This document shows positions 20,242 to 32,200 of a stretch of 64,000 nucleotides of DNA, one piece after another; position 1 is the stretch's first letter, and each line of letters opens with the position of its first letter. Position numbers and translations under genes: made by a program. Source of the stretch: Montifringilla adamsi (lineage: Eukaryota; Chordata; Aves; Passeriformes; Passeridae); NCBI GenBank assembly GCA_017590115.1, contig JAGGNK010013559.1:2918305-2982304 (forward strand). Direction: 5' to 3'. The notes below the pieces were generated by a model. That model had not been told where the DNA came from. It ran no database searches and saw only the letters and a list, made by a program, of their open reading frames with translations.

Positions 20242-23200
20242 CTGCAGGGACACAGCCAGCATCCCTCAGGGGCAGATCCAGCCCTAACTCCTGCATCCCT
20301 CAGGGGCAGATCCAGCCCTAACTCCTGCATCCTTTAGGGGCAAATCCAGCCCTAATTCCTGCATCCTTCAGGGGCAGATCCAGCCCTAATTCCTGCATCC
20401 TTTAGGGAGAGATCCAGCCCTAATTCCTGCATCCTTTAGGGGCAGATCCAGCCCTAATTCCTGCATCCTTCAGGGGCAAACCCAGCCCTAATTCCTGCAT
20501 CTTTAGGGGAAAATCCAGCCCTAACTCCTGCACCCTTTAGGGGCAGATCCAGCCCTAATTCCTGCATCCTTTAGGGGCAAATCCAGCCCTAATTCCTGCA
20601 TCCTTCAGGGGCAAATCCAGCCCTAACTCCTGCATCCTGCAGGGGCAAATCCAGTCCTAACTCCTTTCGGGGCAAATCCAGCCCTAATTCAAATGAGACT
20701 GAAAATGGAATAGAAGTTTTTGACTCTCAGTTACCCCACCTCTGAGCCAATAAAAGGTGTTATCCAACACCACGGACTCACCGCAGAGCCATCTCCTGGC
20801 AGGCCTGGCTCAGGGGCCCGGGGGAAGGCACAGGAGGGGCCAAATTCCATTGCTCCACCTGGAGAAGCCTGTCCAGAGCCTGTGGAGATGGAGATGGAGA
20901 GTGCAGGCAGTGCCCACAGCAGGGGCTGTCCGTGGGGCTGACCCAGAGCCAAACACTCAGCAGCACCCATGGAGTCACACCCAGCCCTGCTCCAGGACAA
21001 ACGATTAAATAAAATAACCCAAGCACACTACCAGGGGGTTGCTGTGGCAGCTGGAGGTGAAGCAGCACTTTCCTCCTGCTCAAATTCCCATTTATTTGGC
21101 ACACATCCCCCCCGCCAGGCAATCCTTGGCACCAGCAGTTCCTTTGCCAAAGGTTTCCCCACTCCCTGCTCACACAGCGGGACAAAACACCACCTCCAGC
21201 TTGGGTCACCCACAAAAACCTGCAGCAAGGGGTTAAAAAACCCTGCAGGGCTCCCCTGAGGAGCCCGGGGAGGGAGCAGGAGGAGCTGCAGCCCTGGACA
21301 CCCACGCCCTGCAGGCAGTCCTGGCACTCCATCATCTCCACACTGCAGGCACTGATGCGGTTGCTGAGCCTCTTCAGGTGCTTCTTGATCTCACAAACTT
21401 TCCTGGAAAGAGAAAATGATGTCAAAACTCCCAGGCAAACAACGCTTGGCATCGTTAATTTTTTTTATTTTTTTTGCGTGTTTTAATTGCACGCTGCTTT
21501 CCGCGGAGTTGGCTGGATTCAAAATCCTGAAGGGAAGCAAATGAGTCGGGGCATGTTGTAATTGCAGCTGCAACAGCCACCGTAGGCCAGGTTATCCAAA
21601 CAGCACTAACAGCTAATTAATCAGGGAAAGTTGATTGTAAATGAGGCAGCTCAGGCTTGTCACTTCACCCAGCACAGGCTGGGCCTCTTGTTCCTACCCA
21701 AAAAAGGCTCCTCACGCCCAGCAGGCACATCGGGAGTTGTATAAAAAAAATAAAAATGTTTGGTTTGGGTTTAAAAAAAACAAAGGAAAGAGTATTTCAG
21801 GTGAATGATCCACCTCAAGTCCCCAGAAAAAAACAACCACCACCCCACAAACCCTGGCAGGAAACAAAACAGGACAATTAAAACTGAAGTAATGAGAAAT
21901 TAAAAATATCCAGCTGTGACTCATGGGGCTCTCTCCATAAGGACAGGAAAACAGGTACAAAAATACCCCAGGAAAACGTGGAGAAGGATTTTTCCTCCCT
22001 GTGAGCAGAGGTAAAACCCTGCTTTGGTGTCCTGCACTGCATGCATTCCGTGGGGCTCCTGTGAAAAATGTGTATTTTATGATTGCCTTTCACAAATATT
22101 AACATGAATATTATATGTGTTATGTTACAAAGTGATGCTGTGTTAATTTTCTTAAGTAGTGTGTGAAATATAGTTTTATGTTATAACATAATGTTAAAAT
22201 AGAAGCTATGCTATGTAAGATACTTGCACTGAGATGGCAGCCACAGGACACCTAAATCTTTCAGAGAAAATTAATTTACCGAGTTCTTCCCTTGCTCAGC
22301 CCTGAAGATTCAGAGGAAGAAGCTGGCAGTGACCAGACAGAATCCTTTGTTTGAGTGGAATTTATGCATCATGTATGAGGTGTATGAATACGCAACAGGC
22401 TGTTGTTTTTAAGGGTTAATCCTCTGTTAACGTGGGTCTTTTTTTGGGCTTATTTTGCCCAGAAAGAGGGACCCAGACTGTCCCTAACTCTTTGTTTTTA
22501 TTGTCTCGTATTGTCCTCATCCAAATTGTCCAAATTATTATTACCCTAATTATATTGCTATTTTTATAACCATTTTATTACTATTAAACTTTTAACATTT
22601 TAAAAACAAGTGATTGGCGTTTTTCACACTCCACGTCCGGGGGGAATCCCAATCCAAGAGAGAATTCCCACAGAAACTCAGGCAGATTTCATTGCCCGTG
22701 TGTGATGAGGGGACTGAGGGACACAGTTCTTGTCCTCAGAGTGAAATCTGCCTCTGGGTGAGGGTTGGCAGCACAGAAACCCCTGGTGGGACCAGCTGGG
22801 AACGGGAGAAGGATGGGGAAAGACTGGGAAAAATCTGGGATAGGGCAGGGAAAAGGCAAGGAGAGCACAGACCCTGCCCTCAGCTCCCGGAGAAATCCTG
22901 AGCATCCAAATCAAACTTCCAGCCTAAAAATCCCCTTCACCTGTAAATCCAACCCAGGGCTACCACCCACCAGAAACAGGATCACAAATTGGGTTTAATT
23001 GTCAGATATTCCAGAAACTCCTCCTCCCTCCGGCCACGGGCAGCCCTGGGGGGGCTGCTCCTCCCCTTGCCATGAAAATCCAATTTTTGCACCATCCTCT
23101 CCCCCTCCCTCCTGCTGCCACAGGCCGTGGGTTGCCCTCGGTCCCGGGGGTGATTTGCTCCGGGGGTAATTTGCTCTTTGCATTGTTCCCCAAGCGCCGT

Positions 23201-26200
23201 TTAGCAAAAGTCATTCCCAGCAGTAAATCTCTGTCTCAATGGCAATTCTGCGCTGATAAAATCACCTCTCCCCCCTCGCCAGAGCTGCTTCAACTCCAGC
23301 TGCAAGTTTAGGGGCTTTGGGGGCTTTTTAAAATAGAAACTTAAAGTAGCAGGGCGGAATTATGGGATAGGAGCCAGCTGGGGTTTCCAGTGGGGTCACA
23401 GAGGGTTTGTCACCCTGTGCAGCCCCTCAGCACTTCCCAAAATCCCCATTTCCATCTCCATGCTCAATCCACAGCAGAGAGCACTTGGAAGGCCAGATCC
23501 TTGGTGGAGGGCTATCAGAAGATTATTATTATTATTACTATTATTATTATTACTATTATTATTACGATTATTATCATTAATAATAATAAATAATATATTA
23601 AAATGTCAATATATTGATATATATTATATATATCACTATATATATAGATTATATACATACAATATATATAGATATATCAATATCATCAATATAATATAAT
23701 ATAATATAATATAATATAATATAATATGATATAATATAATATTATACTATACTATATTATAATATAATATAATATAATATTATATTATATTATATTATAT
23801 TATATTAAATAAATATATCACATATACTATATATTATTATATTCTATATTATTACATTATAATACTATAATTATAATAGTATAATATTGTACCATTATCA
23901 TATTACAATTTATTATTATTATTAATAATGTATTGTAACTATAATATATAATATATTATATATATTATTATATTCTATATTATTATATTATAATTTTAAA
24001 TTATACTATACTATTATTATATTACAATATTATACTATTATTACATTGAATAATAATAATAACAATAATAACAATAATAATAGTAATAATAATAGTAATA
24101 ATAGTAATAATAATAGTAATAACAATAGTAATAATAATAATAACAACAACAACAATATTTCTGCTCTTTTCCACTACAAAGTGGCCTGTCCCAAATCCCT
24201 GTGGGGGTGGTACCTCATCCTGCTGCTGTGCAGGGCCAGGGCCTCCTGGTACTGCTGGACACAGTCGTTCTGGAAAATGGACAGAACCTTCCTGGCCAGG
24301 TTCCCCAAATTCAGCCTAAAGCCGGGAATAAGAGAGAAAACAGCATTATTTCCTTCAAGGTGTGAAAAGGAACATCACAGGAGGCCTGAAGCTGCCTCCT
24401 GGATGGAAAAAGAGGGGCTGGAGGCTCAGAAAGGAGTTACAGGGAAAATAAACCTGGCTGTGATGGAGAGGGAGGTTTGGGGGATACAAAAATGCAAAAT
24501 ACAAAGAGCATTTTGGTTTTGGAGGTTTTGGGGGACACAAAAATATAAAGAGCATTTTGGTTTTGGAGGTTTTGGGGGATACAAAAAGCATTTGATACAA
24601 AAATTCAAAATACAAAGGGTATTTTGGTTTTGGAGGTTTAGGGGGTTTTCGGGGATATAAAAAGCATTTGATGCAAAAATACAAAACACAAAGAGCATTT
24701 CCCAAAATCCCCATTTCCAGCTCCACACTCGATCCATAGCAGAGAGCACTTGGAAGCCCTGGCTGCTCAGAAACGAGTTACAGAGAAGACAAAACACCCC
24801 TGGAGAGGGATATTTTGGGGGATTCAGTCCCTGTCCCCCCTCAGGGCACCGCTGAGGAGTCTCTGCCTTGGAGTTGAAGGCAAATGCCCAAGGTTAGGCT
24901 GAGCAACAAGTGAGTCTGTGGAATTTCACCTTCCCTGCTGCAGGCTGAAGTGGGAATTTTATTTCTTGCCTGTGCTGAATTCCCCTGGTTTGGGTGGAAA
25001 CTGAAACCTCTCAAAGGTACCAAACCCATCAGCACTTGAAGCACACAGGGAGGCAGGGACACTTCCTAAATCACCATCTCAGTGTGAAAAAATGGTTTCA
25101 GAACAATTCCTGTGTGAGCAGCAGCCTGGAATGGGTTTGTCCCCTCCTCCAGCAGGGGATGTGTCCCCAAGCAGCTCCCTGTCCCCAGAGCAGCTCCCTG
25201 TCCCCAGCACAGCTCCCTGTTCCCAGCTCTGCAGAGCTGCTCCCACAGCTCCATCTGAAGGAGCTCATGGCTTGAAACCTTCCCTGGGAGAGCTCCTGCA
25301 AGGAGGAACCACACAGGAGCCTCCAGCTGCTCTCTGACAGCATCAGGGACAATTTTTAACCCTTTGGGACCCAGTCAGAGCCACCAAGCACCGGCCTGTC
25401 CCCAGCAAGGGGCAGCTCCTGGGGAGGGGACAGGGTGGGACTCACTTATCCAGCTTGTGGATTTGTTCCTCGTTGTAGCTGAGCCCTGGGGAGGAAAAAC
25501 AGGGTCACCACACATTTCCAGCTGACAGCCCAAGAAATGGGCAATTTCACAACCTGAAGGGGATTTTCCTGGCTCAGCCCCCGGGCACTGTCAGGACACA
25601 GAAACAGAAGCTCTGCAAGGTCCCTTCCAGCCCAAACCCTTCTGTGGGCTCCATGAAGTCACTGCTGATCCAGCAAACCCAAATCACCCATTTTCCCACG
25701 GGGACAGTGCAGGGACATTCCTGCCCAGTGCCCCCAGCACTCACTCAGACTCGTCCTGGCCTTCTTGAACTGCTTGTGGATCATCTGCATCTTCTCCAGG
25801 CAGCACTCCATCTGCTGGATGCTGCAAAGGGGCAGGGGAGGGGGGTCAGGCTGGGCTGAAATCAGCATTTTGGAGTCAGGTTGTCCCTCTGGGGTGGAAT
25901 GTGAACCTGCTGCCCGTGCGTGTGAGCAGGGACACCAGGGGTGGCACCAGGGGCTGTGCCTGGCACAGAAAGTGCTCCATGCCCCGGGTGGGGACAGCCA
26001 GGTGGCACCAGGGATTGCCCCACACACCTTTTGTCCTCGTGCACTTGCTGCCTGTCCTTCACCAGCTCGGCCAAAATCCCATCCAGTGCCCCCTGGAAGT
26101 CAAAGATGCTGTGGGAGCACTGGGAGAGCTCCTCATCCACCTGCAGAGGAATAGAGAGGTTGGGAGCAGCTGCTCTGAGAGCCGTGGGGGCTCCGGGGGC

Positions 26201-29200
26201 TGGGGATGCTCCTCACCCTCTGCAGCCTTGTCTTCACCACATCCGCCCCAGCTGGGCCCCTGCTGCCTGCAGGAACGGCCTCGTACCTGGGGGAAGAGAG
26301 AAAATAAATAAAATTAATATTCCTGAAGGAGATTGTTGCTGGCAAACAATCGGCACAGGAATGAATCCACCTCGTGCTGGGCTCCTGGGGGGCTGCAAAG
26401 TGATTTCCTTAGGCAGCAACCCAGATTTCACAGTGCCAGATCTGAGCCACGAGATGCAAAGTGCTGACCTGGTAAAAACTCGCCCTGTTGCGTCCAATTT
26501 GTTCCAAAATTGTTGGTTTTACACCCACTGGCTTCAGGCCAGCTGGGAGGGTGGCTGTGTGCCTGCAGCTGGCACAAGAGCGCCAGGCTGAGCGTGGCAC
26601 AGGGGCAAAGTCAGCAGAAATATTCCTGCTGCAGAGCTGGAAGGGCTGGGAGAGCCAGAGCACCCAGCTGCAGCTCTGCTGCTCCTGGCACTCCAGCCCT
26701 GAGGGCTGCACTCAATGGGAACCATGTGTCCCGAGTTTTATTTTTTTTTTTTTCAGATGAAATGGAAATTAAGAGACTTTGCTAAATGGCAAAGAATGAA
26801 AGAACAGCAACCCAGCGGCAAAGAATATTCCACTACAACAACAACAACAAGAAAAAAGCAGCAGAAAAGCAGCAGAAAAGCAGAAAATATCCGTGGGTTG
26901 CTTGAGATAAAATAGGTTCAGCTTGGCCCAGGGCAAGGTGGGAAGGAGGGTGTGGGGAAGGGGAAGGCTGAGGGCAGCCCAGGGTTTCTCCGTAATTCAG
27001 TGGAGACCCTTGGAAGGAAATGGGGTCTCTCCCCATGGCTGGTGGGATGCTGGATCCCTGGGAATGCAGCCCAGCTCTCCAGGGTTGGTAACAGGGGCCA
27101 GACCCCCACGGGGTTGTGGAGCTGGTGCCATCCTGCTCTTTATTTTATCCCAATTTTCTCAGTTTTCCTTTCCCTGGAGCTGGCAGCAGCCCTGGCTCCT
27201 TCCTGCTCGAGGGCTGTAACAGAAAACCCCAGAGCAGGAGGAGGTCAGGACTGACTCTGGCCTCCTGTGAAATCATCAAAAACTGAAGCAAAGAGGGAGG
27301 AAAAGCCAGAGTGGCTCATTTCCCAGACAGTAAAAAATCCTCATACCTCCAAAATAACAGCTTATTCCTGGCATTTTCCTTATTCCTGCTTATCCAGGCA
27401 CCTTTGAGAGCCCCTTATCTCACCAGGCACAGCCCAGCTCACTTACAGCACGTGTGTCTTCCCCTGGGTGAGCTGCAGGCAGGTGAGCACGGAGTGAGCT
27501 CCCCTCCTCTGCTCCAAAATCCTACAGCACTCTGTCCTCAGGTTCCCACTGCCAAGAGAGAAAACAGCCCCTCCAAGATGTGCTCCACAGCTCCATCCCG
27601 GGGTGGGCATGGAGCTGGTGGCTTCTCTCAGGCTGCTCTGAGACTGGGGGGGCTGGATGAACCTAAAATTGGGTGTGGCTGCTGCTTTTAGGGTCTCTCA
27701 CCCTCTGTCCTGCCCCAAAAGGAGTGGGTAGAGCAATGAAATTCATCATGGAATGATTTGGGTTGGAAGGGACCTTAAAGCTTAAATTCCAAATCCCTGC
27801 CTTGGGCAGGAACACTTCCAATAGATGCACACAGTGATAATAACAATAACAATACTACTGCTACTACTGCTACTAATAATAATAATTCTGTTTTTTTCCT
27901 CAGCCTCTCCTAAACTGAAGAAAGTGACCCAAAAGGAACAAAAAAGGACAGCAGCATCCTCCCAGCACCGAGGAGTTTTTCCTCCAGGTGCAGCCCCTTG
28001 GGGACACAGTGCCCCTCCTGCCCTGCTCCCTCCAAGTCCCCCAGGACCCTACCCCACCATCCCACTGGTCTGCACTAGCAGGAAGAGGCTGGAAACCCTT
28101 AACCCAACAAATCCCAGGGTCCTGGGCAGGCTGTGTGCCCGCCGTGCCCTGCCCAGCCGTGGCTCTGGCACTCACATCACCCAGTGGAGGCCCCTGGCCA
28201 GCAGCTCCCGGCCCCTCCGCAGCGCCTGCCCCACGCGCAGGGTCTGGTGAGCAGCACCCACGGCACTCTGCAAGGCAAGGGGCACTGCCAGGGCCCGTGC
28301 CAGGCACAGGGCACTGCCAGCACGCTGCCAGGGGCTGCCCTGGCATACACACCCACCTTGGCTGCACTGCAGTCGGCCACCACGTCCACCCTGGGCACGA
28401 ACTTTGGGAATTCCAGCGCCGCTGCAAAGACAGGCAGGGTCGGGGTGTTTGTCACCAGCTGGTGGCTGTGGGCAGCTGCCACCCACCAAATAAACCCTGT
28501 GGCCACTCAGGATTTCAGCCTCAGTGTTGGAGGCTCAGTGCAGCCCTCCAAGATATTTTGGGAGCATGGATGAAGGCAGGAATTCCCTGCAAATCCCAGT
28601 GTGCCCGTGGAGCAGCAGCACATGGCAGGGGAAAACTGACCCTGAGATCCCCTAATCCTGCCCCAGGGACCAGAAACAGGATTGGGAGTTGGCACTGGGA
28701 ACTGGCATCAGGATTGAGAGTTGGCACTGGGAACCAGTACTCCTGCTGCTGGGAATGGGGACTGGCACAACCTGGCAGGGGGAAAAGCGACCAGTCTGGA
28801 GAACTGGGAACCCCAGTGGGAACTGGGATCCAGGTCAAACAGTGCCCAGGCCCCAAGAGCTGGGATCATGCAGGAAATGGGAAATCTCTCAGGATAATAG
28901 CTGGAACAAATCCCTCTTCCAGCAGCCACTCTCCTGCCGTGCCACATCTCCAGCCCCACACTCACGGTCTCGGTAGCGGACCCCCACCACGTCCTCGGGC
29001 TGCTCTGAGGTGCTCAGCAAAGTCAGGGGGCTGCTCTCTGTGGTTTTGCAGAAATGATGAGCTTGTAGATTGGGATCCAGCTCATACAGGTGTCCTTCAA
29101 AATAATATTCTTGATGGTGAGGGACTATATTTGTCTGTTTGAAGACGGCATCTAAAAACTTGGTGGTACTGAAATGGAGAAAGAAGGGAAAGGATGGGGA

Positions 29201-32200
29201 TAAGCAAAGAGGTGAGCACACAGAATTCCATCCCTTTAGCAGCCTGCTGCCCTCAGAATACCAAGATGTTGATACTTTCTCTTAGCAAAGTATCAGACAT
29301 GGTCAGCAAAGCCTCCTGGGGCTCTCTGTGTGCCCACAGCTCCGTTAGTGCACTCCCAGCAAAGGCTGATTTGAGCCTGGTGTGTTTCAGCCTGGTCTGG
29401 GAGCAGTGCAAAGGGCACGGTGGTGCCCCCAGGTTCTCCTCTTGAAGCGAGGGGAACTCACAGCTCCATCCCCACACGGATCTCTGACCCAGCCTCACGT
29501 GTTGTAGGAGTGGATGTAGATGCGATGGGAGGACGCCTGCTGCAGGGAGAACACGTCCACCACGATCCTGTGCAAAATGTCGTTGGTTCCCGCAAAAAAC
29601 TGGTCGAATCCCCAGCATTTCTCCTGATCCACCTCCAGGATATTCGCCAAGATGGGGATCAGCTGGTCCTTCAGGCCCCTGCAGCAGCAAGGGAAGTATT
29701 GTACTGGGGTTGCCCCAAGACAAAGGAAGGAATGATGAATCTGACTCCATGTTCTCAGAAGGCTAATTTATTATTTTATAATATATATTATATTAAAGAA
29801 TACTAAAGTAAACTATGTTAAAGAATACAGAAAGGATATTTACAGAAGGCTAAAAAGATGATAATGAAACTCATGACTCCTTCCAGAGTCCCAGCACAGC
29901 TTGGCACTGATTGGTCAAGGAGTAAAAACAATTCACACGAAACCAATGAAACAATCACCTGTGGGTAAACAATCCTCAACCACATTCCACATGAGCAAAA
30001 CACAGGAGAAACAAATCAGATAATTATTGTTTTCCTTTTTCTTTGAGGCTTCCCAGCTTCCCAGGAGAAGAATCCTAGACAAAGGGATTTTTCCAGAAAA
30101 TATGAACGCCACAGGGAAGAAGAGAGGTTTGCATGGGCTGGTGTAACCCTGAGTCACAAACACTGCCCTCCACCCCCTTTTCCTGTCTGGAAAGCAAAGA
30201 TCAGGTCTGAGAGCTGTGACACCTGAAGATGAAAAGTTTATCTGCCTGGTTAAGCCCTCCTGTGCTGTCTGAGGACACGGGAGCTGCAGCCCCAGTAAGG
30301 ACACTCACGTGGAGAGGCGGCAGGTGATGGGCAGCTCGTAGCTCCACTCGATGTTCCCGTTCTCCTGCCTCTGGATCCCTGCAATGGCCCCAGGAGGCTT
30401 CTCCGTGGTGATTTTGTACCTGTGGGAAGGGAATTGTTTGCTGCTGGCCTGAGCCAAGCGAGCTCTGTTTGGGCACTGTGTCCCTTGGGTGGATGTGCTG
30501 GGAGAAAACGTGATTCACTGAGGGAAAAGGAAGTGCCCAGAGGGAAAATACTTGCAAGGAACAGTCCAAACCTTCCAAGTGAGCATTAACCCTGCCTCCC
30601 CTTCCAGCTGTTTAGCCAGGAGGTGGTGGGAATGCATTTTACAGAATCCCAGAATTATCTGGGTTGGAAGGAACCCTAAAGATCACCTGGTTCCAACCCC
30701 CTGCTATGAGCAGGGATGCCACCCATGCTCAGTGCCCCACCCAAGCATCCCATCTGGAGGGAAAACGTGGCAACTGGGACATGGATTCTTGCCCACATTG
30801 CACACACACCACCCCCCACAGGCCCCTTGGCAGGGCTCTGGGGCCATGTGGGGTTAAACCAGCAGTGAGCCAGCCCCAGCACGGTCCCAGCTCCCCACCC
30901 CAGCTGGGCACGGCACCCACATGATCTCCTTGTTCCTGCGGGGTCCCCCGAAGGGCACGAAGGGCAGGCTGCCGGTGGCAGCGTGGTAGAAGGTGACACC
31001 AATGCTCCAGAGGTCCACGGTGACACCAAACGCCTTCTGCTGCGGCTTGCGCAGCACGGCTCGCTCGTACACGTCAGGGTGCTGGGGGGAAGACAGAGAA
31101 ACGGGGCCTGACTGGAAAACATCACCTGGAACACAGCTCTGGGGCTCCCAAAAACATCTAACAGAGCCCTGGGTCCTGACTGAAAAACATCACCTGGAAC
31201 ACAGCCCTGGGTCCTCCCAAAAACATCTAACAGAGCTCTGGGTCCTGACTGGAAAACACCACCTGGAACACAGCTCTGGGTCCTCCCAAAAACATCTAAC
31301 AGAGCCCTGGGTCCTCCCAAAAATCAGCATCTGGAACAGAGCCCTGGGTCCTGACTGGAAAACATCACCTGGAGCACAGCCCTGGGTCCTGACCAAAATC
31401 TCTAACACAGCTCTGGGTCCTGCCAAAAATCATCACCTGGAACAGAGCTCTGGGTCCTCCCAAAAACATCTAACAGAGCTCTGGGTCCTGACTGAAAAAT
31501 ATCACCTGGAAAACAGCTCTGGGTCCTCCCAAAAACATCTAACACAGCTCTGGGTCCTGACTGGAAAATATCACCTGGAACACAGCTCTGGGTCCTGACC
31601 AAAAATCTCTAACACAGCTCTGGGTCCTCCCCCCAAAAAACATCATCTCTAACAGAGCTCTGGGTCCTCCCAAAAACCTCTAACAGAGCTCTGAGTCCTC
31701 CCCAAAAACAGCACCTGGAACACAGCTCTGGGTCTTCCCAAAAACTTCTAACAGAGCTCTGGGTCCTGATTGAAAAATATCACCTGGAACACAGCTCTGG
31801 GTCCTCCCCAAAATCATCACCTGTAACAGAGCTCTGGGTCCTCCCAAAAAAAAATCACCTCTGACAGAGCTCTGGGTCCTCCCATAAAAACATCATCTAC
31901 AACAGCTCTGGTCCTTCCAAAAACCTCTAACAGAGCTCTGGGTCCTGCCAAAAATAATCACCTGTAACAGAGCTCTGGGTCCTCCCCCCCAAAAAAATCA
32001 CCTGGAACAGAGCTCTGGGTCCTCCCAAAAACCACCACCAGCAACCCTGCCACAAAGCACTGATCCCCTCCCCTTCCAAAACCAGGGATCAGGCTCTCCA
32101 AGTGCCTCAGCTGCAGGATGGAGGGGCAGGGCCCTGCCTCCCCCTGGACTCCCAGCCTGGAACATGCCCTACTCACGAGGTACTCCTCTGTCCCATAGAC

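Noticed and set aside
24046..24660. 204-codon plus-strand frame beginning with poly-Asn
   Set aside because: Starts in the AAT microsatellite and continues antisense through an IKBKE exon and a tandem repeat.
30993..31598. 201-codon plus-strand frame with repeated [15 protein letters not shown] peptide
   Set aside because: Translation of the intronic minisatellite between IKBKE exons 4 and 5.
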